DNA from: Scytalidium lignicola
Taxonomy: Eukaryota > Ascomycota > Leotiomycetes
Direction: 5' to 3'
Assembly: GCA_002812745.2 (NCBI GenBank)
Contig: NCSJ02000172.1
Span: forward strand, 26,061-90,060
DNA: 64,000 nucleotides
Part shown: positions 1 to 11,340 of the stretch, one piece after another
Layout: every line of letters starts with the position of its first letter
How positions within the stretch are numbered: the first letter of the stretch is position 1
Made by a program: the position numbers and the translations under genes
The notes under the pieces: model-generated
What the model was told of the DNA's origin: nothing
The model's input: only the letters and a program-made list of their open reading frames with translations
Databases searched by the model: none

Positions 1-1836
1 CGCTGTATGAGCCAACCTTCGAGTCGATTTACACACATGAAAGTCCGCCTTGGTATAATGATGCTAAGTTTGGAATTTTCATTCACTGGGTAAGTGGTTC
101 TGATATACCCATAGATTACCTGCGGTTAACATTGGCACACAGGGGGTTTACTCTGTTCCAGGTTGGGGTAACGTGGGCAAGAATGAAAGCTATGCAGAAT
201 GGTAAGTACAACTGAGTTTAACAACTTCTCAGCTCATGAACAGCCAACTCACAATTATAGGTACTGGTGGGATATGAATCAAGGCCCGGACACCACGGAT
301 CGCACATATGAATACGATCTGGCAACATACGGACCCGACCATGTATATGACGATTTCATCCAAGACTTCACAGCCTCCGATTTTAACCCAAAGGACTGGG
401 TGGACCTCTTTGCTGATGCTGGTGCAAACTACTTTGTACAAGTCAGTAAACACCACGATGGCTATGCTATATTCGATCTGCCCTCGAATGTAACTTTGAG
501 AACTTCCGTGGCTCAATTTCCACATAGAAACCTGTTGCAGGTATGTATGCTATCAAGCCGTAGAAGCTTCAACTATCATTGTGCTAATATTCCATTTTAG
601 GAACTCTTCGATGCAGCAGCTCAATACCAACCACAACTCCACCGCGCCACGTACTTCTCTCTGCCCGAATGGTTTAGCCCAGCATACCAAAAGTACGGAT
701 TTGATCGGTGGCCGGGTGGGAACGCCACTAACCCTTACACAAATGCCACACTACCTTATACCGGCTTCGTACCAGTAGAAGACTTTATCACGGATGTTAT
801 TCTACCTGAGATGAACACGCTTGCGGCTATGGGCACGGAGATTATGTGGTGTGATATTGGAGGTCCGAACTTAACTGCCGAGTTTGCGAGTCAATGGTTT
901 AATACTGCTGCGGAGCAGGGTAAGCAGGTGCTCATGGATAATAGATGTGGACTGCCAGGAGATTTCGATACTCCAGAGTACGCAAGATTTGGGGCAGTAC
1001 AGGTTAGGAAATGGGAGGTAAGAATTCCAAATTATTCACTTGCTTACTTTATATATGGTCCCCATTACTTGATCAACCCATTATTTTTGCAACAGAGATA
1101 ATAATCCTGATGGCTAACATTACTCTTTCAGTCCAATCTTGGAATGGATCCCTTCTCTTATGGCTACAACCGCGCCACACCTACATCCGCCTACATGACA
1201 TCAGAGGCAATCGTAACATCACTAATCGACATCATCTCCAAGAACGGCAACTTCCTCCTCGATATCGGCCCGCAAGCAAATGGTACTATCATTGAAATCG
1301 AGCAAAACAATCTTCGTGGGGCAGGTGTTTGGATTAAATCCCATGCTGAAGCCATCTATAACACCACCTATTGGTATGTCACACCCGAAGAAGGCGATGA
1401 AATCCGCTTCACACAGACGCTAGATGCATTCTATATTTTGACCCTGAGCCAACCTAATGATACCATTGTGTTGGAGTCCCCTATTCCATGGGTTGAAGGT
1501 GATCAGGTTACCGTTGTTGGTGGGAATATGAGCGGGACTGTGGTTCCTTCTAGCAAGCTTGCAAACGGGGCGGTCCAGTTGAGTATTTCAAGCGAAGTTC
1601 AGAATGCGGATCAATATGCCTGGGTGTTTAAGATTAGTTATGGAGGAATGACTGGAAGTGGTAGTGGTAGTGGAAGTGGTAATGGTACAAGTACAGGTTC
1701 TGGTGGAGGTAATTATACCTCTACTTCCACTGCGGGGATGCCGACTGCCACAATTAATGGAGCGGTGATGGTAAGTTATTCAAAGGGGGCTTGGTTTGCT
1801 CTAGTAGCCGTCTGGATCGCACTCTGGCAGATTTAG
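1..1836 (+). CDS. alpha-L-fucosidase, GH29 family, 5' end outside window
   Basis: Hydrolyses alpha-L-fucosyl linkages, probably at the cell surface. Exons: <1-89, 143-201, 261-540, 601-1017, 1132-1836, first full codon at base 3; about 515 residues visible. The order of GH29 landmarks is seen: [38 protein letters not shown], and IMWCDIGGP, whose Asp is the expected nucleophile of the family. The C-terminus has a Gly/Ser/Thr linker (about residues 440-475 of the visible part), then a small-residue segment and a hydrophobic tail with no cytoplasmic end, which suggests a GPI-anchor signal (inference). The signal peptide would lie upstream of base 1. All introns are 53-114 bp GT-AG. The family call is secure; the exact substrate is not visible. 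Confidence 0.93.
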
Positions 1837-4279
1837 ACTAGACACCTGTGTACCCTTCTGTAAGATGAATAAACCCTCTTAAAACCAAAATTTGATCAAC
1901 GAAATAATCAACTTGTTACCGCGCACCTGTGTTCTCCTGTACAATATGTTAGCAAGTGACGTAGCTACCTAGCTTCGGGCGAATTTTTTATTATTATGCT
2001 CTAGTCCATAAAGTCAACTTGCCCTCAACTATTGGTATATTTTCTTTCAGGTTTTATCAAAAAATGCATACTGCAAACTAATTCAAATTTACCCTTTAAA
2101 CTCAGTTATAAAAAGCTCTTAGTTAATCGGTGGTAGTAATGTACTCTCAACGAGTAGCGACATTGTAAATTTTGGCTAATAACCATGCTTTGTTTTAAAA
2201 CGTTCGAAATTCTCCCTAATATAATGGGTATAATAGTTATAATCCTTGCTTATAGCCTTTGTAAACTATAATTAAACCTTTCGGATTTATTGAAACTTCT
2301 CTATTAAAAGGAAATATATGTTATAGTGGAGTAAATTTCTCAATGGGACTGGCCAGTTGAACACAACTGTCATACTAGATAGACATATGGGGGATGGAAT
2401 GTGTGTAGAGCTTCCTTGTTTTTATGACTAGTTTATTCAGAGAGAAGGACTTCCCTTCCTTGACGCCCATGTGTAGGGATCTACTGTATCTCCAATATAA
2501 AAGGACACCACCTTTATGCTTATAAATTGACGCCTTTGCAGAGCGATAAATATTAATAGTGCATAGAACAACATCGACAAGAGTCTAATTATCCAGTAGC
2601 GATGAAAGGTTGATCTTGGATCCGGCTCCTTTCTTCCTTCCCGTTTGGGGGGAGTTTGGAGACTATCAGTCGCCAGCTTAGGGAAGGAGACCGCATCACT
2701 GTGAACACTAATACGTGTCTTTCTGGGGCCTTCGTCCGTCGAAATCCTCATTGCCTCCTACCGATTAGTCTCCCTTTCTCCTTTGGTTTTTGCTTAAGTT
2801 ACAGTAAAGCCGCCTCGTTAAAAGAAATGCAAGATTGCATCATTGAAGATCGTTGTCCGAAAGCTAACTGGGGCTTTTGTGGAAGCTCCCCAAGGGGCGC
2901 GCGGGAGGGGTTCGTTCCCCATGAATTCGGGTTTTAATTCCCTTTTCTATCTCATGGTGTTCCCACCTCCACCCCTTTCGCCTCGAAATCTTGTGTGGAG
3001 GTAGCAGCCGTTCTATGTGTTAGAATGAGTGACTTGGTTAAAAGATAAGACAGAGGTTTCTTATGTTTTCTTTTCTTTTCTTTTTGTTTTTCCACTGTAA
3101 AAGGATAAAAGGTGAGTTAGGATATAGTTTCTCGGGTGTATGGAACACAGCAGAATCGACGGGGGGTTGAAATCTTGAAAGTGCGACATTGGGAGCTTCA
3201 GTCCTATGATGATGATCCTGGAGCTTTAGACACAAACATAATTGCTCCTCTTTTAAAGGATCGACGGTGTTTTTGGCGAAAAGGGAGGTGTTCCTGGACG
3301 CTTGCACGCTCACAGGCTCGGAAGCATCTCCGTCAAGTGTGTTTCGGGCGTTTGACACTCTGGGTTGTCCAAAGTACGCCGATGCCCATGCCCTATGACA
3401 TCCACTGCCTCGGGTATGACGTCAACGCGCAGCTTCTCTGGAGGTCAAAGACTGCACTGCAATTCACAATTTGCCTCATGTCTGAAATGCTGGGGTATGT
3501 GCATGACCGATAAAAGGAACGGAAGTGATGGAAGTTGTGTTATGTTGTGTTGTGGCTTTGCTTTGGATGTTTTTGGATCTGATTGGGAAATGAGGATATC
3601 TTTAAAGTGCGGATGTTAGGTGTAGGCACGAATTGGACGAAATCTTTTGCTGTTTTCTCTCTTGTATCCCAGAGTCCCTTTGCTTATCTCCCTTCTTAGT
3701 CTTCTTAGTCCCCGACCCTGAGAATGAAGTCACAATGGGCTGTGAGCACTACCAAAAACGCAGGAGTCAGGCTTGTCAATTGGACGCTGGAGCATCCTAA
3801 TGACTGTCTCTCGAACCTCATTGAAAGGCCAAGGATATCCGCGTGCGCTCTGCCCGCTGATTCATCCTGCATATCAGAGGCGCGGCAGACTAGGAGAGCG
3901 TCTACGTTGCTCCGGCTGCTAGGCAATCAATTGGCTTGAAAATTCGACAGTCCGCTCATTTTTTGTTTACCGCGAAAACTGGGATGCTGATGGCATGCAC
4001 GACCGATGATTTGCATTCGAAGGGAAAGGGTGAATATTGCCGTTGATACGCACATACGCACATACGCTCCCCGTCCACTCTAGTGTCTAGATAAAGAATG
4101 AGGCCCAGTAGGAGTGTAGATGATGATATTGCCGCCCTGATGTAACGGGGCTCTACGACTCTAGTCTATGACCATTGTTGGATGATGCCTGAGAGCCAGA
4201 AAGGGTGACGAGGGGGAACAAACCGCTAGCGGCCAGTCACAACGTCATCGCTCGCCGAGCAGCCACAACTTGATTCATA
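1837..4279. other. intergenic, no supported gene
   Basis: About 2.4 kb between the fucosidase stop and the kinase leader. The first 500 bases look AT-rich; 3055-3090 carries a T/C-rich run. Open frames here (up to about 125 codons) show no domain, signal peptide or splice logic that I recognise. Part of 3.6-4.28 kb is probably the kinase promoter. Confidence 0.5.
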
Positions 4280-4576
4280 ATGGTCGAACTTCTTTCGTGC
4301 GGGCAGCCACAATATTCACCGTCCACGACGTTGAAGAGCGATATATTCTATTTCCTGCAGCCACATCTCTTACCCCTCTCACGCATCTGGCACGAGGAAG
4401 TCCTTAACGTTTCTTTCGTACCCTTTTTCCACCTCGTCCCCAAGTTTCTCATTACTTGGAAGAAGCTTCTTCGCTTACATACTGCTCTTGCATCTCCTTG
4501 CCGCCTTTTGCCTCTTGAAGAAACGAAACCTACCTACCTACCTCCTTATCCCTCTCCAGTCTCGTCGCCTTGCTGA
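4280..4576 (+). promoter_or_regulatory. possible upstream ORF in pyrimidine-rich kinase leader
   Basis: A 98-codon frame begins with ATG at 4280 and stops at 4576, 39 bases before the kinase start at 4616. It lies in a C/T-rich stretch that looks like a fungal 5' leader, including a CCTA repeat near 4530. The peptide resembles no known protein. It would act as a uORF only if transcription starts upstream of 4280, which cannot be seen here. Confidence 0.3.
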
Positions 4577-4615
4577 TCTCACCTCTCACGTCTTGATATA
4601 TCCAAGCTGCCCGCC

Positions 4616-6811
4616 ATGGATCACATAAAAAATATGCTTCGTCATGGTAGGCTCGGGTCAAGCACGTTTGGAGATCTATCGTCCAGGGCGCTAACTACAA
4701 CACCCAGGGAAACAAGCGCGAGCGTCACAGTTCCAAGATGATCCCACGACGAAAGTGTCTCCAATCAATGTCCACCAACAGTCCAACAAAGCAGGTCATT
4801 ACAGCAATGTTGCGGCGCCAGCAGTGAAGAGCCAGAACAACCACGCGAATGACGAATCCTATGTGCCAGAGTCTCGAGCTTCCAAGAGCGACGGGACCTC
4901 TGCGACAACATCGCAGCAAAGGGCTGCCGCCAAGGCGAAACGGATTGAGCAGGAAGATTTAGCTCGCATTGTCGCGGAGGAGAATGAGAGCAAAGGCAAG
5001 CTTCCAAAGTATCCAGGTCTGGAGCGATGGCAGCTTCTGAGCAAGATGGGAGACGGTGCCTTCAGCAACGTATACCGGGCACGAGATTTAGAGGGAAATG
5101 CCGGTGAAGTCGCCATTAAGGTCGTCCGTAAGTTTGAGATGAATTCTACGCAGGTAAGTGTGGGCCAAAGCTATGCCCTCCATTTCCTTAGTGATTTTCT
5201 CCTCAACTCCTTTTTCTTCTGAAGGAACACTTTACCAACCAAGGTTGTTAATCCTAGGGCGATGCTCATCTTCACCCGAACTTCAAGAAGCATCCTAAAG
5301 GTGCAGAGGTGCGCCCCATCTTTTTCCTACCGTTAATCTCAGTTGCCTATCCTTCTATTTCTGATGTCTATTTTTTTGGATTTTTTATTTTGTGCTATTT
5401 CGCTCCCTTTTGCATACGCGAGAGAACAGGTACTTACAGTTCTTCTCATTGCAGAGAGCGAACATTTTGAAGGAAGTTCAGATCATGCGGCAAATAGATC
5501 ACGACAACATTATAAAACTAGTGGATTTTTTGGAATCGCGACAATATTATTACATTATCCTAGAGTTGGCGCCTGGAGGAGAACTCTTCCACCAAATTGT
5601 TCGCCTTACCTATTTCAGTGAAGATCTATCACGGCATGTCATTACCCAGGTCGCCAAAGCATTAGAATATCTCCATGAGGAGAGAGGTGTTGTACACAGG
5701 TGAGCCATATATGACCCCGGCATATCCTTGATGCCTCCTCAGCTGACGTCATTTCAGAGATATCAAGCCCGAAAATATCTTATTTGTTCCTATTCCGTTT
5801 GTTCCTGCGAAGAATCCGATGCCAAACGCCCCAGGAGATGAAGATAAGATCGACGAGGGAGAATTCATTCCTGGTGTGGGTAGTGGTGGCATAGGAATGA
5901 TCAAAATTGCCGACTTTGGCTTAAGTAAAGTCGTTTGGGATACTCAAACAATGACACCTTGTGGTACAGTCGGATACACGGCACCGGAAATTGTCAAGGA
6001 TGAGCGTTATTCGAAGAGTGTTGATATGTGGGCAATGGGTTGTGTCCTCTACACCTTACTCTGCGGTTTCCCTCCATTTTATGACGAGAGCATCCAAGTG
6101 CTCACCGATAAGGTCGCTCGTGGTCAATACACCTTCCTCTCACCTTGGTGGGATGATATATCTAAGCCTGCCCAAGATCTCGTCTCTCATCTTCTGACCG
6201 TTGATCCAAGCAAGCGATACACTATCAAAGAATTCCTCAACCACCCTTGGATTAAGCAAAGCGAGGAACCAACATATGCTGCTCTCGATGCTCCGCCACT
6301 TGCAACTCCTGCTGCTGAGAGACTAAAGCAAGGTGACCCCTTACGAGCATTCAATCCAGACCTTATTGAATCACCGAGTTCGAAACGAATGGACTTCCGA
6401 AGTCCAGGAGCAATCAACCTTCGGGAAGTTTTTGATGTTGGTTACGCGGTCCATAGGCAAGAAGAAGAGGTCAAGAGACGCAAGAATTTCAAGCAAGGAT
6501 ATCAAGGGCCTCTCAATCCTATCGATGACGACGAGTATGAAGAGGAAGATACCAACCCTACCAAAGTCAACAAGGCGACAGATTCAGATGTGCATACTGT
6601 TGAGCAAAGTCTTAAAAATACAAATCTGAACGCAAAGGCACCACTAGCTTCAAAGGGATACGGTATGCATTCCCCAGCTGTATCGGCGGCAGCTAGAAAG
6701 GAGGTTAGGAAAAAGACAAACTTCGAGTTAAATTTGGATGGTGCAACGTTGCTGGGCAGGAGAGGACGGAAAGGCCCAAGTGCTCTCCGAGAGACGACTA
6801 CCGTTCAATGA
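4616..6811 (+). CDS. rck2: MAPK-activated protein kinase, Rck2/Srk1 type
   Basis: Ser/Thr kinase of the CaMK group that in yeasts acts below the stress MAPK Hog1/Sty1 and controls translation and the cell cycle. Exons 4616-4646, 4708-5153, 5258-5308, 5455-5699, 5758-6811 give 608 residues. Seen: glycine loop GDGAFSNVY, AIKVV lysine, HRDIKPEN split by the fourth intron, DFG in KIADFGLSK, and activation loop TMTPCGTVGYTAPE with the TP site expected for MAPK control. An acidic insert lies between HRDIKPEN and DFG, as in Srk1. The N-terminal 120 residues and C-terminal 150 residues are low-complexity and charged. The short first exon uses the ATG at 4616; the intron ending at 4707 has a CTAAC branch site. 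A downstream Met would lose conserved sequence, so this start is preferred. Confidence 0.9.
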
Positions 6812-7576
6812 TAGTAGTCAAAAGTGGACGATTCTCTCTTGGAAGACGAGTAGTAGTAGGGACGGGCTGGTGTAGAGTTCTCTTTTTCATTCTATTTTCC
6901 ATTGGCATTAGGGTTCTTTACGGCAGTACTATGCAGATCTGTCGGGTATGGAATTTTCCTTTTTATCACTTCTGCAGCGCTTTTAGGTGTCACAGCTGCA
7001 GATATTATATAGGCAGAGAGAAAATATGCGGTAGCCAGGCCTAGGCTGTAAGGCTCAAGACAACATATCGAATGATTGTGGTCTATAGGAGGAGGATTTC
7101 TCTATTGCCTTTTTAAATATCCTGGCGGCGTGGGCTGGATCTGTGTGAGCAATTAAAAGGGAATACGTCCGCATATACATATATATACAAATACCACTTC
7201 GGAGTTATCTAACTCCAAAAGTAGCGTATCTCACTTATATATTCATCTTGCGGACCAGTAACATCAGACTATTATTGCATTCTTATGGGCACTGAATGTT
7301 GCACACAAAGTTTACTGCACTCTCGTCGTCGCCTTCTGCTGCCTGTGCGGAGGTTTCGTAACTGGGTCGCATTCGGCGTTCAAAATACCAGGGCTGGGTG
7401 GCGGGAGTACCACCAGCACCGAAGCTCCGATAGCTCGTTTCCTCTCCCCCAAGAGCTTAATTGATAGTTTTAACAAAATGAAACTCGTTCACACTGCCTT
7501 AGAAACATTTTCGAAGTATTCTATAATATATGCAAAACGTACAGAACAGCTTGACATCCATTAACAATTGAGGAAG
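6812..7576. other. intergenic, 3' UTR of kinase and SDR promoter
   Basis: No frame with family resemblance. The TATATA-rich stretch at 7175-7190 and the AT-rich end near 7500-7570 may belong to the promoter of the downstream SDR gene. Confidence 0.4.
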
Positions 7577-8918
7577 ATGGCAGGCTATACGTTATCTGAG
7601 GTCCTAGGCTTCAACACGAAGCTGAGTGACGTCAAGTTTGGTCCCGGACTTGTAGGACTCTTTGGTAAGTTTGAATTTCGTGTGATTCTTTGAATATATT
7701 CAGATACTTAGATAGCCTTCTATCATTTTCGACTTTAATACTACGAAAAGCTGCTTGCTAATACATTAATTACTCTTCTCTAGTCGGAGGAACATCTGGC
7801 ATAGGCGAAACAACCGTGAAAGCCTTCGCCCGTCACGCCATCTCACCTAGGATTTATGTCGTAGGCCGGTCCCAGGAATCCTATGACCGGATTGCAAATG
7901 AAGTCAAGGCCCTTAATGCCGATGCGAAATTGACCTTCCTGCCTGCAGACTGTTCTGAGATTCGCGAGGTTGATAGAGTTTGTAATGAAGTTATTAAGAT
8001 AGAGGAAGGGATTCAAGCGAAGGGGAAAGGGGGAGCGGAAGTTAACCTTTTAATGCTTACGGTTGGGTTTATGAGTGTTTTGGGGAGAAATGGTGAGTTT
8101 CTTTCCTTCTTATTTTTATTTTTGTTGCTGTTGTTGCTGTTGTTGTTGCAGAAAGATCAGCCTGAATCTTCTCACAAAATATCATATTTGGATAAACTTA
8201 ATATATATCTATAATACGGAACCATTAAGGAATTTTCTGCTAACTTCAGAAATTAGAATCCCCAGAAGGTCTGGATCGTAAAATGGCCTGCCACTACTAC
8301 TCCCGTCTCCGCTTCATCAACAATTTCCAACCACTCCTCGACACTGCCTCCGCATCTAACAAACCGGCCCGCGTTGTCTCCGTCCTTGCAGCCGGTCACC
8401 ACGAAAGCGATATCGACTTCAATGATCTGGGACTCAAGAAGAATTTCTCAGTTTCCAACTGTGCCAAACATTCCTCTGTTATGACGACCCTTTCTTTTGA
8501 AGAATTGGCCAAGAAGAATCCTGGAACGGCATATGTGCATACTTCTCCCGGTATAGTGAAATCAGGTTACCTGAGATCGTACGATACGTGGTATATGAAA
8601 CCGTTCATAGGCGCCTTGAATATTTTGATAAAGCCCTGGGAGACTGGGTTTGAGGAGTGTGGAGAGAGACATTTATTTGTTGGGCTTAGTGGGATGGAGA
8701 AATGGGTTGCGAGGAAGGATAGGGAGTTGTTTAAGAAGTGTGAGGTTGGGACGAATGGGGAGAGAGGGAGTGGTGCTTATACTGTGGGACCTAATAATCA
8801 GATTGTGGGAAATGGAGCTTATTTTGCGAAGTTGAGGAGTGAGGGTGCTGGGAAGAAGGTTATGGAGCATACGTTGGGTGTGTTTAAGGAGGTTGAGAAA
8901 CTCAATGCTACGCGCTAA
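7577..8918 (+). CDS. divergent short-chain dehydrogenase/reductase
   Basis: NAD(P)-binding Rossmann protein of a fungal SDR subgroup; substrate unknown. Exons 7577-7664, 7784-8092, 8266-8918 give 349 residues. The dinucleotide loop GGTSGIGE sits at residues 31-38, followed by VVGRSQ and a DCSE element. The third exon begins EGLDRKMACHYYSR. An earlier acceptor at 8249 would put a stop in frame, so the acceptor at 8265 is used. Where a classical SDR has YxxxK, this protein reads SVSNCAKH, with Ser at the Tyr position, a pattern I recall from this fungal subgroup. It either uses another catalytic residue or is not a typical oxidoreductase. The intron holds a (TTG/CTG)n tract at 8120-8150. Confidence 0.82.
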
Positions 8919-9159
8919 CTCGGGATTTATGGCTTTTAATTTGTAATAGTAGTTTGATACCTTAAGAACGGTTCTCTTTTTATTCATTTATTTACTTATC
9001 ACCGATAGAGCTGCCTTCTATTCATCCCGCATCACTTTATAAACCGGCAGGTCTTTGTTCGGTCTTTTTTTTTTTTGCTGCTGTACAAAACAACTTCAAT
9101 TTTTGCCAATTGTATTTAAATACATTTTTAAATTAATGAGGCTCTCAATTTCCCCCCAA

Positions 9160-9675
9160 TTAAGCCAGTGCGATGCACTCAATCTCAATTGGCACTCCCT
9201 TCGGCAACTGGTAAACCGCAACACAGCTCCTCGCCGGCTTATGCGTAAAGAACTTCTCATACGTAGCATTCACCTCGGCAAAGTTATCCATGGTCGTCAA
9301 AAACACGTTGACCTTGACGACCTTGCTGAGGCTGCTTCCTGCTGCTTCTAGGACCGCAGTTAGATTCTTGATGCAGAGCTCAGTCATCTCGGAGATAGTG
9401 TTGGTGGGCTGCGTAAGGATCGTGCCTTCTGCGGTGCAGGGAATCTGGCCTGAGCAGTAGATTGTCTGCGGGGTGGCTATAGCTTGGGACTGTAATATAT
9501 GTATATTAGGCTGGCGAAACTTCAAATTTGGAGATTTCAGGCGTGATGGCGACTTACGTATGGGCCAGCAGCTGTTCAGTGTTGGGTTAGTTATGTTTCT
9601 GTATGTGTGGAGGTGGGGTAGGAATAGCATACGAAAGGCTGCATCTTTGGTATATACTGGCTTGAAGTCGGCCAT
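9160..9675 (-). CDS. RidA/YjgF/UK114 family enamine/imine deaminase
   Basis: Removes reactive 2-aminoacrylate and related enamine/imine intermediates of amino acid metabolism. Exons on the minus strand: 9633-9675, 9558-9571, 9160-9489, giving 128 residues, the usual family length. The middle exon is only 14 nt and rebuilds the conserved FPAGPYSQAI segment. Also seen: IYCSGQIP, VNVFLTTMDNF, and PARSCVAVYQLPKGVPIEIE, which carries the Arg and Glu expected in the active site. Reading straight through without splicing adds about 43 non-family residues, so the spliced model is preferred. It faces the SDR gene tail to tail with 241 bp between stops. Cytosolic versus mitochondrial location cannot be decided; no clear targeting sequence is seen. 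Confidence 0.88.
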   Translation of the reverse strand: MADFKPVYTKDAAFRMLFLPHLHTYRNITNPTLNSCWPIRKSPSRLKSPNLKFRQPNIHILQSQAIATPQTIYCSGQIPCTAEGTILTQPTNTISEMTELCIKNLTAVLEAAGSSLSKVVKVNVFLTTMDNFAEVNATYEKFFTHKPARSCVAVYQLPKGVPIEIECIALA

Positions 9676-10527
9676 TATGAAGAATTATAAATATAATATG
9701 TTATACTGAATACCTTAATGCTCAATTGCAATTTTAATTGACGTTCGAATATAAAGATGTTATCTTTAAATAAGTGGGATGTAGGAAGGACATGTATTTT
9801 GTTCTCGGTGACCGCGGGGCAGCTACGGTCGCCGGTTTGTCACAGAATGCAACCCCGAAGCTAAGAAAGACCGAAAGCGAATTTCAACGACATCTCATTC
9901 CAAGAACTCTAGCCATATCCTCCAACGGATCAGTTCACAAGTTTTAGCTTGGTTAATTTACTTTGTCTGCCTAATATTGACCCCGAATACCCGGTCGGCG
10001 GACTTTTTTNCGGTACTTGGAACTCTCAAACTCGATGAACTGTGCTCTAGCACGCTTATAGGCTATTTTGACCACCTACGACCTAGCAGGAATAGAGGAC
10101 GAGAACAGATCAACAGAAATGGGATCTATTGGATATTTCTAGTTATGTTGGTTTACAGCAATAAAGATGATGCTAGTGTTCAAATATGAACTGAATTTGA
10201 CTAAAGTACGACAAAAGTTTTGTTATCATTAAACTTACGCAAAGCACGACGCGCTATACAAGCACCCAGACAGCCACCCAAACACCGGGATAACGCCAGT
10301 TCCAAAATCAATACAAGACATCATCAGCGCCGCCAAAATTATACAACGGACAAATACTCAACACCAAATAATTGAAGTTAATCATAGAGTCATCACAAAA
10401 GGGCTTGCGTCACGTGATAACCTTACTGATTACGCTGACTTGGGGCTAATTGTGCTCCTTGAAGCAGCAATATATCTAGCTGCAGTAATAACTTGTCTGA
10501 TCAGCAAGAATTTAGAAACTCGCAAAA
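9676..10527. other. intergenic, contains an N at 10010
   Basis: Probably the RidA promoter on the right side of that gene, plus the 3' flank of the next gene. No coding frame is supported. The single N follows a run of six T. Confidence 0.4.
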
Positions 10528-11340
10528 CTAGGATGGCATACGGTGATAATTCATCTTACCGGTAGCGTTTTCCTGCGCCTGGCAAGACCCAATATGCTCA
10601 CCCCAATGAGCATCTGGACATCCGCATGATCCGATAACAGAAATTTTATCCTCCCCAACATCGCAACATTTGGAGTCATGGACTGTGAAAATCCCATTAC
10701 AACAACTACAGAATTCCTTACTGATGACTGGTGGTAACTCCGGAGTTGGTAACCGTGGAGGTCTTGGAGCTGGAGGGGGAGCTGATCGCCTCCGGGATGC
10801 TTGTGGAATAGATTGAATGTGGTATTCATACTCAAGCTTAGACTCTCGACTCAAAGTTGAGTCGATATTTTGTGTTGGTGTCTTTGCTTTCGAGGAGCGA
10901 TTCTGAACATGCCGACGATGCCTCGTTGGCGAGGAATAATCCACACATGGTAAGTACCTACTGGAAGAGAGGTTGGTTGGTTGCACCGATGCTCTCAAGG
11001 TGGGTTTTCTTTGTGAGTTTTTAAAGTCTTCCATTGTCAGATCTCTCTCTACCACTGAATGCATCAGAGTTCGCTTTATTGGCATTTTTGTACCATTTCT
11101 TTTCGTCAAAAGGCGTTGCTGAGAAGTCATTTCTCCTGCTTGCTTTTCGTTATCTATGACACTGGAGTCCCAGTGCACCTTCTTAAGGGTTTCCTTTTGA
11201 ATGCGGGCTGTTTTCAGATAATGAAGTTGTGAGAGAACAACTTCATCTGGTAAACAGGTCAATGTGTCGCCAGCTACATAAGCTGAGCGCTCAGAACTCA
11301 TGGTGGAAATATTTGTTGAGGTGCGATAGAATGAAGCCAT
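10528..11340 (-). CDS. hypothetical protein with Cys-rich C-terminus
   Basis: Not recognised. A 270-residue frame starts with ATG at 11340. The N-terminal 150 residues are basic and Ser/Thr-rich; residues about 185-205 are Pro-rich, and then a compact cysteine region follows (CSCC, a CC pair, CGC and a final C within about 50 residues) that could bind metal. A strong donor, G|GTAAGATG, lies at 10559, with an acceptor at 10497; using it swaps the last ten residues for a Leu-rich tail ending at 10423 (284 residues in all). Either form is possible. Cellular role unknown. Confidence 0.5.
   Translation of the reverse strand: MASFYRTSTNISTMSSERSAYVAGDTLTCLPDEVVLSQLHYLKTARIQKETLKKVHWDSSVIDNEKQAGEMTSQQRLLTKRNGTKMPIKRTLMHSVVERDLTMEDFKNSQRKPTLRASVQPTNLSSSRYLPCVDYSSPTRHRRHVQNRSSKAKTPTQNIDSTLSRESKLEYEYHIQSIPQASRRRSAPPPAPRPPRLPTPELPPVISKEFCSCCNGIFTVHDSKCCDVGEDKISVIGSCGCPDAHWGEHIGSCQAQENATGKMNYHRMPS

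Noticed and set aside
2437..3619. Several frames of 80-125 codons between the fucosidase and the kinase
   Set aside because: They overlap on both strands and none has a domain or clear start context.
8113..8150. TTG/CTG triplet tract that could encode a Leu-rich or Cys-rich segment
   Set aside because: It lies in the second intron of the SDR; the frame there ends without family motifs.
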